Origin: Tetragonia tetragonoides
Lineage: Eukaryota > Streptophyta > Magnoliopsida > Caryophyllales > Aizoaceae
DNA: 64,000 nucleotides
Direction: 5' to 3'
NCBI GenBank assembly: GCA_038025085.1
Contig: CM076141.1
Span: 11,782,001-11,846,000 of the forward strand
The notes beneath the pieces were generated by a model. The model was not told the origin of the DNA. It worked only from the letters and a program-made list of their open reading frames with translations, and did not search any database. A program made the translations under genes and the position numbers. Each line of letters begins with the position of its first letter. The stretch's first letter is position 1. Shown one piece after another: positions 47,796 through 61,001 of the stretch.

Positions 47796-48197
47796 GGCCC
47801 TGTTCTCTTCAACGGAATGGTGCGGGACGGTGAGTAATGGAGCGGAACGGATTGGAACGGAACGGCGCGGTGCGGATAATTTAAAATTATGTGAGACAAA
47901 ATAAAGTACAGAATGCGGCGCGGAACGGAATGCAGCGTAAGGCCCTGTTCTTTTCGTTGTTTTTATGTTGCATTCTGTTCTGTTCTGTACCGCACCGCAA
48001 TTTCCGTTCGTTCCGTTCTGCATAGCACCTTAATTTTCGTTCCGTTCTGCACCACACAAGTTATATTTTTTATTCCATTCCGTCCCGCGCTGCAATTTCC
48101 TTTCCGTTCCGCACCACGCTGTAATTTCCGTTTCATGTCGTGCCGTTCTGTTCCGTTACTCACCATTCCGCATCATTCTGTTGACGAGAACAGGGCC
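47796..48197. mobile_element. Harbinger/Tourist-like MITE, palindromic double unit
   Basis: The outer ends GGCCCTGTTC (47796) and GAACAGGGCC (to 48197) are perfect inverted repeats flanked by TTA on both sides (47793-47795 and 48198-48200), the 3-bp target duplication typical of PIF/Harbinger. A third GGCCCTGTTC at 47941 begins an inner 257-bp element. The left 145 bp are an inverted relative of that inner element, so the whole reads as a head-to-head pair rich in ggaacgg/ccgttcc words. Confidence 0.75.
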
Positions 48198-48774
48198 TTA
48201 GTTAGAGCCCAATAAACAACATATGTAAATTAAATTAGAAATAACCCAGCAACGCAAGTTGATATTTTTCACACATTTGGGACTGTTTTAAATAACAAAG
48301 TCCGCTGGCAGCATGCATATGTGTGCACTGACATTCAAGTCTAGCGCACCGTTCTCATATGACTCCAATTAATTCTCTGCCTACGTATTGTCAATTAGGC
48401 ATACTCCATATATAATGCCACTCTCCTACCTATGCCACATCGATCATAATGATCATACGTCCCTTCCATCTTTTTCCTATAGACATAGTCATCATCCATA
48501 CCTAATATATATGGGATATTTATACACCAAATTTGTTGTCATGCTTGTACGTACGTCGTACGTACATGAACAACAAAGCATCCTTTTTCTAAACGATTTA
48601 TTAAACTTATAAATCTATGACCTTTTAATTTCTTCGTTTTGGTTTGGCAAATTGAACTTCATATCCCTATGGGTTTTTAGTAAACTCCAACCATGACTAT
48701 ATTCATACATTTTTGTCTCACATTGTACGGTTTTTAGTTCAATTCAACCATGAAATTTAATTTTTTAAGCAAAA

Positions 48775-48981
48775 TGTGGGAGCTCAAGTGGTAAAACTCT
48801 CACCCCATTAATCAATAGGTTGGAGGCGGTTCAAGCTAAGGCTGCTCATTGCCCTCAATTAGGATTGAGGGTGATATTATTTGTTGCAATGTGCCTTTAG
48901 GCCACCCGCACCCCCACCCCCTCCCCCTTGTAATGGGTCAAAAACCCCGGCTTTCTTGTCTATTCAAAAAAAAAAAAAAAT
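48775..48981 (+). mobile_element. tRNA-derived SINE with poly(A) tail
   Basis: The head has an A-box-like agctcaagtggtaaaac and a B-box-like gaggcggttcaagc. The body includes gggtcaaaaaccccggctttc, and the element ends in an A tract (48966-48980). A clear target duplication was not found. Confidence 0.6.
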
Positions 48982-49389
48982 GATATTCCATTGAATACAA
49001 TGATGGTCAGTTCAGTTCAATTCAATTCATTATTCGGATCAGTTAAGTCCTCGAGTCCTAAATAACACACCCAATATCGTGAATATTTTAATAAGTAATT
49101 TCTAGAAAAGCTCCCTTGGTAAGTGTTAACTTGAACAATAATCCCAACATATTTATTTTATCACTATTCACTAGCCAATTCAAACATCTCCCCTATAAAA
49201 ATAACAAAGCAAAAAAGGTTGTCCTGTTACAATGGGTATGTAGCTAGCATTGTCCTCAAAAATGAAATAAATTCACCGTGTAAGAATTTAATTCCTCTGA
49301 CAATTACTACTCCACAACCAACTATCCCAACCACCTGCCACCATAATAACTACTAAAACCCTCAGCCTTTGCACCTTTGCTTTTTGCAT

Positions 49390-49397
49390 TATATAAA
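49390..49397 (+). promoter_or_regulatory. TATA box of the glycine-rich protein gene
   Basis: tatataaa lies 96 bases upstream of the ATG at 49493. A purine-rich gagagagag tract sits between them in the probable leader. Confidence 0.65.
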
Positions 49398-49492
49398 CTC
49401 ACATACATCTCCACTCTTATTCATTCACTATACACTTCTTCAGTGCGACTCATCACATACAGAAACACAGAGAGAGAGTAAGAGAGAGAAAA

Positions 49493-50002
49493 ATGGGTAA
49501 GTTTTGCTTTGGTTTGTTGGTTACATTACTGTTGGTGCATTCTGCTTATGCAGCAAGAAAACTGCAAAGCACCACCAACAATAATAAAGTAGTAGACACC
49601 ACTAAGAAAGCATCACCACCTGGTAATGATCACAATCTCAAGGATGAGAAGAATTTCATTGCCTTCGGTGGTCTTGGTGGTGCCGCTGGTGTCGGTGGTG
49701 TTGGCGGTGTTGGTAGTAGCGGTCTCGGTGGCGGTGCTGGCATTGGTGGTGTTGGTGGTGTTGTTCCCACTGGTGGTCTAGGAGGTCTCGGTGGTGCTGG
49801 TGGTCTAGGTGGTGTTGCTCCCCTCGGAGGTGCTGGTGGTTTAGGTGGTCTCGGTGGCGGTGCCGGAGGGTTGGGTGGACTTGGTGGTGGTGCAGGTGGT
49901 TTGGGAGGACTCGGGGGCGGTGCCGGGGGATTGGGAGGTGATCCTAATTGTGGTGGTATTAGTGGTGGCCATGGTGGTGCTGGAACTCTACCACTTCCTT
50001 AA
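49493..50002 (+). CDS. Secreted glycine-rich protein
   Basis: A single-exon 169-residue protein. Residues 1 to about 20 are a signal peptide (FCFGLLVTLLLVHSAYA, likely cut after AYA). A polar linker rich in N, T and K follows (about 21-55). From about residue 58 the protein is mostly glycine, in GGLGG, GGVGG and GGLGGGAGGLGG repeats, and it ends in a short GGDPNCGG...LPLP tail. Such proteins are placed in the cell wall or extracellular space in plants, some being structural and some involved in signalling. There is no RNA-binding motif and no multi-cysteine C-terminal domain, so it is a classical glycine-rich type. A TATA box and GA-rich leader support the start. Confidence 0.85.
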   Translation: MGKFCFGLLVTLLLVHSAYAARKLQSTTNNNKVVDTTKKASPPGNDHNLKDEKNFIAFGGLGGAAGVGGVGGVGSSGLGGGAGIGGVGGVVPTGGLGGLGGAGGLGGVAPLGGAGGLGGLGGGAGGLGGLGGGAGGLGGLGGGAGGLGGDPNCGGISGGHGGAGTLPLP

Positions 50003-51797
50003 TTAAGATATCAATATATAATTATCATGCAATATTGTGATTAAGTTATTTAAGTTAATTATATGATAATAGTACGTTTTATAGGGCATTTTATTTCATG
50101 CATGGTGTAAGCTAAGGTTTATAGTATAGTTAGTAGTACTATAATTTCATGAAGGCCTTAGTTTGGTTTTAATTATTAAGTTGGTTTTTGTGGTATGATG
50201 AGGGGTTGGTTTGTGTAAGGATTATGTATTTACGTACCAACTTTGAGTAGTATGTACGTTGCTTTCATTACTGTGTGTTTAATTTCAGTTAAGAGATCGA
50301 TTATTATTAATTAATGGTACATTCATGATGTTTGTGACTTCTTTAATTGTTACAGTAAGTCTCGAGGAAAGTTCAGATCCTTTAAAAGCTTGTAAAATAA
50401 TCTTAATAAATGTGGAGCGATCTCTTAATTAACTCTATATCCATTACTTCATAGGGTAGTACCCTAGTACTCAACAGTTGACGGACGTACTTACTCCATT
50501 TAACCCTTTATTAGGCTTAATTTGACGGGCTTAGCAATTTTGAAAAATGGTTAAATGTAGCAAGTCCGTGTTCATGTTCAAGATAGACGGCTAACATATG
50601 ATTAATTGACTGTAAAAGATATCATCAACCATGGATTAGTCTACCCGTGTTCATGTTTCAAACAGAGGTGCGATTGAGATGTCGTCATCAAACAAACACA
50701 CTTATAAGAACAACAAAAAAATAAGAAAAGAAAAGAAAATGAAGGACATGAAAAAGGGGTGCTTCAGTTCAGTAGGATGGGATCAATGATGGCATAAAAA
50801 GAGGGGAAGACAAACTAGAGTGTAAAAACTAATGATCGTCACAACTAGTAGTAAGCACACTCTTTATTTTGGCCACTGTCACTAGCTAGCATAAGTGGAA
50901 TACCAATTAATAAGACACACACTTTATTATAAGTTATAAACCATTTGAGTGTAGGTTGATTCGGATCATATGGGTGTATGTGATTCGAAACTATGAATGT
51001 TTGAACTTCAATTCAGCTACTTTTTTTTGGTTTTTTTAGATAACATGGATATTCAAGGTTTGTTTGAGTAATCTCATGTGGACTCGCTCTGAAGTTAACG
51101 ACTAGGAAAACTTCCAATAGTCCAAAGAAAATTCAAATCTGGGACCTCTGTACATAACGCTTCTCAGAAATCTACTATCTGTGCTACCCCTCAGGGTTAA
51201 CGTCGACTCAATCCTTTACTTCCATTTAATAAAATGGATAAGGAAAAAAAGTTACGGGATTATCGGATGAAAACCTTAAACTTTCTATTTTCAAATGAAG
51301 AGGGTAAATTATTGTTACAAATAAAAAATATATACATGCAATTCAAAATCTCTCCCTAAATTGTTTCTGTTAGTTCAAAGCTAGTCCTCATTATAACTTG
51401 TTATATGTAAGCCAAGTTCTGCACAGGAACACCCTCAGTTCCTTCTCCAAAATCAAAACCCTAGCCTTTCCAATCCCTACTTGTTCTCCTGTCAAAGTCA
51501 AAACAATTGAATTGAATTGCAATAGCAAAGCTGGCAGTAACATAAATTCTCCTGACTATGGCAACAAATGCTCCTAACTACCTAATATAAGCTTTATTAC
51601 CAAGTCTCAGATTTTCAAACATATTTATTTTGCTTTTTAATTTAATTTAATTTAATTTATTAAACCCTCCCAACTAACGCCTGATTTGCTCTCATTGTCT
51701 TTATAATGTCACATGAAACTCCCCGCACTATGCAAGAAACCAACCAAGCAATACAAGAGAGAGAAAAAAAAAAAGCTGAACTAGAGTGAGGAATAGT
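50003..51797. other. Spacer between the glycine-rich gene and its broken relative
   Basis: Contains the 3' region of the glycine-rich gene and, at about 51050-51205, an old minus-strand SINE of the same family as the one at 55270-55395. Otherwise no gene. Confidence 0.45.
51050..51205 (-). mobile_element. Old SINE, same family as the copy in the RPT2 intron
   Basis: Shares gaagttaac.accaggaaaa, the ctccag.gg block and ccctcaggrttaac with 55270-55395. The pol III boxes are decayed, although gggtagcacagatagtaga on the minus strand still resembles an A box. Confidence 0.5.
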
Positions 51798-52155
51798 ATG
51801 GCAGTAAGGTATTCTGTTTTGCTATTGGCTTTACTAGTATTGCCTATGGTTTACCAACATGCAAATGAGCAGTATTAGTAGTTCCAAGGCCAATAGTAAT
51901 AATGAAAATAATATTAATAATAATAATAATGTGGTTGATTCTACTAAGACATCACCACATGGTCTCACTGATGACAATAATGTTTTAGCCTATGGGGGTG
52001 TTGGTAGTTTTGGTGGGGTAGGTGGTGGGGCCCATTTGGCGGTGTCGGTGGCGGTGGACTTCCCGGGTGGCGTTGGTCCCGTTGGAGGTGGCAGCGTTGG
52101 TGGAGTTGGTGGTGGCATCCATCCTTTAAGTCCTATGTGGTGCATTGGTGCCTAG
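51798..52155 (+). pseudogene. Broken glycine-rich secreted protein gene
   Basis: The ATG at 51798 starts a signal-peptide-like stretch (YSVLLLALLVLPMVY). That frame reaches a stop at about 51876, while the rest of the protein continues in another frame from about 51859: an N-rich linker, VVDSTKTSPHG, then GGVGSFGGVGGG. This parallels the gene at 49493 (VVDTTKKASPPG, then GGLGG). A second frame change is likely near 52030, where the frame turns to HLAVSVAVDF but a +1 shift reads FGGVGGGG. The stop is at 52153-52155. I infer a tandem paralogue disabled by at least two indels. A short unannotated intron cannot be excluded for the first. Confidence 0.7.
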
Positions 52156-52482
52156 TGACTAGTGTTGGTTTGGTTTGGTGTTAGATTAGTTCAATGTGAC
52201 ATGGTAATGGTAGTCTATATAACTTAAGTGTTAGGCAAAGTGATTTTATTTCAATGTATCATGTATGCCTAAAGTCATTTGATTATGTGATCTGTTTAAT
52301 GTGCTTTTGTAAGGTTACTATCTCTGTTGTTGCTTTATGTTACCCTCTGTAGAGCAACATTCAATTAGTGATCAGTGTCAAAATGTTGTTTATCAGAAAA
52401 GTTTCTTTTTATTTTCCTTTTCTTCTTTTTTATTTTAGAAAGATGAGTATTACAAAGTTAATACATCAAGAATATCTTTTAA

Positions 52483-54020
<1,538 letters not shown>

Positions 54021-54150
54021 TTACAAAGCATTGTAAATCCAAGTGCGGAGATCTTCAGGGGAAGCAACCCCTTCAAAGTTCAAAGCCTGATGATAATGCC
54101 CACTTAGCGAAACATTGAACAAAAAAATGTCGGTATCAAATAGATGTGAC
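54021..54150 (-). pseudogene. Unassigned C-terminal exon fragment
   Basis: On the minus strand a frame of about 43 codons ends at TAA (54021-54023). It reads like genuine protein: FNVSLSGHYHQALNFEGVAS, then PEDLRTWIYNAL. I do not recognise the family. No splice acceptor or further exon is evident upstream, so it is probably a stranded last-exon fragment. Confidence 0.3.
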
Positions 54151-55076
54151 TATAGTATTAACATTGAGCTGGTTGCAAACTTTTTGGTTTTGAATTTTTT
54201 TTCACACACTTTCTAGAAACTTAATGCTTTACAAATACTCTGTAATATATATACATACATATATTAAGACCGACACCAAAACCAAAAACAAAAAAAACCA
54301 AGAAAAGTAGTTTCTAAAAACTAGTTTTAGTTTCTCCCCCAGGACATTGTGGGTTAGGTTGTTTGTTGTTTCCCCAGCTATAGTTACAGTTACAGTTACA
54401 GTTACAGTTTTACAGTTTTTGTAGATGCGTTTTGTTTGTACGGGCAGAGGAAGAGGAGAAAGGAGAGCATGTCGTTGTGGTGCATATGGATGTCGACTTT
54501 GTCGTGTGGTGTACTTGGCTTCTCTTTGGGCCAAATAGCCTATGGCTCTTAAGGGGTTTTCTGCTTTTCTTCTTGAGGACCCCTTTTCCTCAAACTTTGT
54601 ACTTACATTTCTTTTAGGAATGATACTAGCAACCACGCCAAACGAGCCCTTCCTCGATCTGAAATTAAAGTTAGGTCCTCTAATCTAATATAAACTACCA
54701 ATGTAACTACTACTACCACGGTACTACTAAACAGAGGAAACAATACTTTCCTCGGTAAATCTGTAATGCAGAGATTGCAGGAAATAAGCTTTCGTCGGGA
54801 TGTCTAATGCGCACACTATGCATTTCACAGAGTAGTGTTGTTGAACCACCAGAAACTAAATTAAAACTCTGCCAACTTCCTTAAAGCTGGAAATATGTAT
54901 CTTTCTAAAGATGAAGTCGGGAAGTATATTTTCCGCCCGGGATTCTGTACTAGGACACTTCACAGGATCACAAACATATCCGAGAGCTTGAAAAGAAATG
55001 TACAAGGATTGAAATCTAAAGATCACGAAGGTTTCACACAATTTTAGTGGTGGATGCAGGCTCTTAGTATTCACTC
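54151..55076. other. Spacer downstream of RPT2
   Basis: Has a hexamer run (agttac, about 54383-54412). A 135-codon frame on the minus strand (54229-54636) crosses the run and has no domain. The 3' UTR of the RPT2 gene probably lies at 54850-55076. Confidence 0.35.
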
Positions 55077-55269
55077 TCACATGTAAAGTCCTTCTGGCAC
55101 TCCTTCCTTCTTGTACATGACCTTCTCTTTGGCCTTCTTGAAGTCAGCATGTGTAACCTGAATGCACAACACAAATGTCAAAACTTAATCTAAATATCCT
55201 TCTTTTGAAAGTAAAAGCATCTCAAGGAATAACAGAAGCCAGTATCAATGGGTATTTAAAGCTTTGCTT

Positions 55270-55395
55270 GACTAATCCCATGGGCCCTGAAGTTAACAAC
55301 CAGGAAAACCTCCAGTGGCCCTGAGGGACCTCGAACCTGAGACCTCTGAATAGATCTCAGAGGTCTTACCAGCTGAGCTACCCTTCAGGATTAAC
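55270..55395 (-). mobile_element. tRNA-derived SINE in RPT2 intron 5
   Basis: The minus strand reads gggtagctcagctggtaaga (A box, strongly tRNA-like) and then caggttcgaggtccc (B box). A body ends near gttaacttcagggccc. A diverged copy is at 51050-51205. Confidence 0.7.
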
Positions 55396-58300
55396 ATAAG
55401 CAATTCTTGTAGGTAAATGCTATATCTAAAGATGCCCTATTGATAGAAACAGTCTGCAGGAACAACTATAATTCTGGGGCATTTCCTCCTACAAGGGAGA
55501 AGAATTTCAACAAGGCTAGAAGGCACATGGGAACCTATGGGTGCTTTTATCACAGAATCTTTAGTGTTATGCATAGTGCATGTCTAGCATGAAAATTTTC
55601 ACTTTTAAGTATGCAGTTCGTGCCTGATAGGCTGATAGTGATATACAAGCAAAACTAAGAGTATGACATTTATTCTATTTTGTTCTTTCACCAGCTCTAT
55701 AGATGTGAATTTGATTCTGTAACACTATAAACAACGAAATTAGAGATCCAAATGAGCTAAGAACTCATATTAGCTCTGCCATATATCATCTTTTGAGATA
55801 AAAGTCTAAACCTTCAGTGCCCAAGCAACAAGTAATCATACCAAAAGAAGAATATGTCAAAGTTGCAACTAAAAGTAGCCAATCAAAAGCTAAGCAATCT
55901 ACTAGGTCAACTGGGAGCATAACTGACCTTCATGCGGCGTTCTCGTAGAGCAAGCAACCCAGCTTCAGTACAAATGGCCTTTATATCAGCACCAGAAAAC
56001 TCATCCTTGGTCATAACAAATTCTTCTAGATTGACATCATCAGCCAGTGTCATTCTTGAGGTGTGAAATCTGTGCCAAGATAGAATTTGCTCAGAGAGGT
56101 CATTGAAGAGATATCTAATAAACGATTAAGATATAACAAATCTGACTATGAAGACAAGTGATAAGCGAGAAATATATGCACCTGGAAAATCCGTCTCCTT
56201 GTTTTAATATCAGGAAGTGGGAACTCGATCTTCCTGTCTATTCGCCCAGGACGGAGTAAAGCTGGATCGAGGCTCTCTATTTTATTCGTTGCAAGGATGA
56301 CTTTGACATCTCCTCGAGCATCAAACCAATCTAATTGGTTGAGAAGCTCTAACATGGTCCTCTGAATTTCACGTTCACCACCAGAGTGAGCATCATACCT
56401 GCACATCTTGAGCTAGTTGGTGTTATTTCCTAATATTCCCAGAGCCAAGTATTTTGTGTCAATCAGCTCACCTCTTTGTTCCAACTGCATCGATTTCATC
56501 TATGAAAACAATGGACGGTGAAAGATCATCAGCCACCCTGAAGAGCTCCCTAACTAATTTAGGACCATCGCCAAGATACTTCTGGATCAACTCACTTCCC
56601 ACAACACGCAGAAAAGTAGCTGCTGTTGAGTTTGCCACTGCCTGAAAGAGAAGGGAGGAGGAAAGTACTTCAGAAATGGCAGTCATAAGCAAAACCTGTT
56701 CCAAAGACTACATAGATGCTGAGGAAAAACAGATATTTACTTTGTACACTTATCACAATAATTGAAACAGGCATTCACACAGATATGCCAAGAACACCAT
56801 TTTTAGTGGTAAGTAGCTACCTCCTATATCTCATGTTGTTGGTTACTATTTCCCAAAATGACTATTCATGTTATGCGCAAAACGAATCAATACAGGATAA
56901 CACCAATATGAAAACAACAAATGAAAAAGGGGTGGACATCAGTATTTGAGTCACATGCGCGAATAGCCCCAAACTAATATGTCATACACAGCAGAAATTA
57001 GAAAATTGAGTAAGAAACAAAATGCTGCAAATTGTTCTAAATATGTCATTGCAGTTTCAGGTCCAATTAGCACCAGCATCTGGACAACCACAACATGATG
57101 AAAAGAGGTACCATGTTAGCATGGTCGCTACTGAGAAGATGAGAATGAAATTAATCTTGCATTGCTGGATCAGACTGAACAGCACAGAGACCAATTCAGT
57201 AACTACAGCAGTAAAGTTGCATATATTTCTCAGTACCATTCACTGGACTTTAGCTATCCCCCTCCCTCTCTCTCACTGTATTTTTTCTCTCGAATAGATT
57301 TCAGGTTCTCCGTATACCAAGTACAAGGGTAGTATAAATAGATACAGGTACCAAAAGAAAAAGAGAAAGCTATATGTATGCATACCTTTGCAAGTAAAGT
57401 TTTTCCAGTACCAGGCTCTCCGTAAAGCATGACTCCTTTAGGAGGTCTAATACCAATATCTTCATAGAGTTCTGGATGAGTCAATGGTAGCTCAACTGCC
57501 TCTTTGATTTCTTGTATTTGAGCATCTAATCACCAATGTCAGCATATGATTCCAGTGGAGCCTTCTCAACTTTCATTACAGACACCATTGGGTCAACTTC
57601 ATCTTGAAGAATACCAACAACAGAAAGAACCTACAAAACAGAAAAGTTACATTCATATTATACCTGTACTCCAGACCGTTAAAACAAAGGTATTGAGGCG
57701 TCAAAGACTTGAAAATTTTAACAAGTTGCATCAATTTAAGGACAATGACATCTCCAGAAACTTGAGTCCTTAATCTTACACTCAATTTGAAGAATAATGG
57801 CTTACACTTCAAGATTTGAGGAAATAGCACATGAACAGCACATGACCGAGTATGCATGATTGAGAGAGAAATCATGTATGTATGATTGTCAAATCAAATT
57901 GCTTCCATGGAAAAATGAGAGCTCCAACATTAAATCACAAAATTATGTATAAGTAACTTAAGATGACAGTAATTTCGCAAAGCAGGACACCAGAGGTCCA
58001 AGGACTCTCATGCAAAATTGGCAAGGAGATCTCAAACATTAAAGGACTTACAAGTTTCAACTAAGGGTAACTTATTTCAGCTCTAAAAAATACACTGTCA
58101 TCCTTCTGCAGGCAGAATCAAAGAAAACTTTTTTCTCAAATTCCCGCCAAATTTACCATCTCAAAGAGCCTAAGTTGAATAAATGCACAAGCTTCAGGAA
58201 AACGAACTCAAACGTACTCCACAGACAGAATGAGCAACTTCACTAACCCCAACATGAAATACAAGAGTCAAGACCCTAACCCAAGTCCCTTCCAAATTAC

Positions 58301-58699
58301 TCTCAATCATACTTGGAATAATTTTTCAATCCCCCAAATAGCCGACAAAAGACCTTGCTAAGTTGAAACAACACTACAAACCTGAGAAACCAACACAATA
58401 GCACACATTGATATAGCTAATGTCGTGACCTTGCTATTTAGTAAAAACACACATGAAACGAAAACGACCACCTCCTATATCTTTAACAGGTACAATTCTT
58501 TTCCAGTCACATCAACATTACATATGCTTCTACCTCACATACACATGACACTCTCCCAATCACTAGCTTGAAGAAAAAGCACTATTCATTCAGACATGAA
58601 AATCTTATAGCTGGTCAAACCACATTCAATCACAAAACGAAAGCTTAAGTTCTAACTTCTAAATTACAATTACTCAAGCTCTTTCCCATCCCAAAGACA

Positions 58700-59240
58700 G
58701 AATTCAGCGCAAAATCCAAAAACCCTCACCTTATTATGCATCACCAGCTTTTAAAAACGCCATTCAACCCCAAAACCCTAACCCAGTTACCTAAGAACAG
58801 CAAAATAGCATAACAAAAAGCCATACCTAACTATCAACAGCTACAAGCAAAGAGCACCAACAATCACAAGAACCAACTAACATCTCAAAACCAATCAAAA
58901 ACCCTAACCCTAACCCTGATTCTCCCTCCACTCAATTACCCTCCGATTCCTCAAAAACAGCAGAATAAAGCATCACACGAACACCACGCTTTACAATCAA
59001 CAGCTACAAACAAAGAGCACCAACCATCACAATTCACAATAAGCAACCAACAATTCAAAATCCTAACACGATAACATTACTACGCATCGAACCTTGCAAG
59101 CAAAAAAACACCAGATTTCACCAAAAAAACCTAACCCTAATCTCAATTCACTTCAAAATTAGCTTATTATATCAACAACTCCAAAAGCACCAACAATCAC
59201 AAAAACCAACCAACATCACAAAAAAATAAAATAAAATAAA
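58700..59240 (-). repeat. Degenerate tandem repeats in RPT2 intron 1
   Basis: Three to four related blocks (atcaacarctaca..caaagagcaccaacaatcaca at about 58834, 58997 and 59169) alternate with ccctaa words. A 17-base word ctcaccttattatgcat at 58725-58741 copies the exon 1/intron 1 junction at 59296-59312. A short telomere-like run aaccctaaccctaaccct lies at 58900-58917. Confidence 0.65.
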
Positions 59241-59784
59241 AAATAAAAAAAATAAAAATCAATTCACAAAAACTCTAACCCTAATTGTCAGAAAACTCAC
59301 CTTATTATGCATGAGAATGGAACAACCAGGTTCAAGCTGATCCTTATCAACAAAGCTCAAAATCCCAACATAATACTCAGGACCCACAGAACTAGAAACA
59401 ATAGCATGACTTTCATCAATCAATTCTTCCAAATTACCAACACTCATAGGTGAACCTCTCAAATCATCAACTTTAGAACGATCTTCTTCAGTTTTCTCTT
59501 CTTGGGGTTTAAGTCTTTCTTGATTAGCCACAAATTCTTCTTCCATTAACAAATAATCTTTGACTCTTTCGAGTTTTAATAAACGAAGCTTGCATTTTGT
59601 TAATGGGGTTACTATTGGTACACGAGCTGCTGCTTCTGAACCCTTTTGTTTGCGTTGTTTACGACCTACCCTTGATGGTGGTGGTGCTGGTTCGTATTTC
59701 TTTTCCTTTTTGTTGTCGTCTGGTTTTTTATCTCCTGGGAGGTTTCCTTGACGGCCTAAGCCGCTCGTGTTTTGGCCCATGAGA

Positions 59785-59797
59785 GAGAGAGAGTGAG

Positions 59798-59862
<65 letters not shown>

Positions 59863-59872
59863 GAGAGAGAGA
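59785..59872. repeat. (GA)n microsatellite in the RPT2 leader
   Basis: A nearly pure ga run lies directly upstream of the RPT2 start codon; in the mRNA it is a (CT)n tract, common in plant 5' leaders. Confidence 0.85.
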
Positions 59873-60274
59873 GGTGGTTTGGAGAAGAAGAAACGAGGTT
59901 GGGGAAAAGGAGTGAGGAGGTTAGTGCTTTTATTGATCCTAGTGTTGGGTCAAAACGATGTCGTTTTTTTGGTTCTTTGGGAGATTCTCGGTTTTTTGTA
60001 AAATAAGTAAAAATAAAATAAAAAAGGAGCGACACCCAAACCAAAGCCAATATACTTCCAAGTTGAAACCTCCCTAATAATTTCTTAGCAAACCCCCCAA
60101 GGCAGGAAAGTATCACAGTATATACAGCCATTCAGGACAAGTGACGGCTATGGTATTTTCTCTCTCCTCCATTTTCTCTTTTTATTTCATCAACTTTTTA
60201 CTTAATCTATGCTGCTTTCATTATTCATGCTTTGATTCTTTGTATTACGGGAATTCCATTCCATATTCATCATG

Positions 60275-60330
60275 GGTTTTCCTTCTTTTAATCTGAAATA
60301 ATGGTTTTCCTTCTTTTAATCTGAAATAAT
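60275..60330 (+). repeat. 28-bp perfect tandem duplication in the HIT gene leader or promoter
   Basis: Two identical units (ggttttccttcttttaatct...) lie at 60275-60302 and 60303-60330, in the interval between RPT2 and the HIT gene. Confidence 0.85.
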
Positions 60331-61001
60331 AATTTCATAGCTCTGGGAATTTATTAGCTGGGTTTTGTCACCCCCTTTTCCTTACTTTTGTTAATTTTGA
60401 AGATTGCTAATATGAAGATTGGTATGTCTCTTGCTGATATTGGGTAAGTGTAGAAGCTCAATCATCTTTTGGGTTCTTGTTTTTTTGGCATAAATTTAGA
60501 TGTGACATGGTCATATGTTAGCAAATGGGGACCCTTTTTAGTTTTTAGTATTTGGGTTACCTGGTAGAGCATTTGTTGGTATGCACTGAGCCAGTGAGGG
60601 TGTGTAAATTGAACGTTGATGAAGATTAGATGATTTGGGAATGTCTAGAAATACATAGGAGTACATATTCAGTTGATTAATGATATGCAATTGTTGATAT
60701 TTTCTTGTAGTTTTGGTGTTCATGCTATAAGTATCTCTGTTCTGCCAGTAGAGGATTCATTTTGCTGACAATTGTTTGTTTCCTTTTTTTTTTTTTTTTA
60801 GTTGTAAGTTTTTCCTCTTTCTCTTGTCTATTGCTGAATGTGAAGAAAGAGAAATGTAGGAACTGATATTATGAACAAATTTGAAGCAATTATGATGTTC
60901 ATTGTTCAATTTGTTTTTTGATGTGCAGCTATTGCTGTGACCTATGTTACTGAATCATTTGCACCTGTTCGCTGAGAGCTAAGAGTTGTAAGGAGATAAG
61001 T

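Larger units (their letters stand above)
55077..59780 (-). pseudogene. RPT2: 26S proteasome AAA-ATPase subunit RPT2 gene with two frameshifts
   Basis: RPT2 is one of six ATPases of the proteasome base ring; it unfolds substrates and opens the core gate. Exons: 59301-59780, 57386-57630, 56472-56641, 56182-56398, 55928-56069, 55077-55157. The start is MGQ, the expected N-myristoylation site. The Walker A motif GEPGTGKT, Walker B IVFIDEID and RPGRID arginine-finger region are visible, and the end is GLYM, fitting the HbYX-type tail. Exon 2 is 245 bp where 246 is needed: one G is missing in the DIGGLDAQ codons (about 57530). Exon 5 is 142 bp where 141 is needed: there is an extra T in IHTSRM (about 56066). 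The normally conserved LDGF reads LDWF in exon 4. Either this is a decaying paralogue or the indels are assembly errors. Everything else looks intact. Confidence 0.88.

Noticed and set aside
54229..54636. 135-codon minus-strand frame
   Set aside because: It includes a translated hexamer run (repeated TV) and no recognisable domain.
59781..60131. Upstream extension of the RPT2 first exon
   Set aside because: The frame runs through the (GA)n tract as SLSLSL. The MGQ start at 59780 matches the conserved myristoylated N-terminus.
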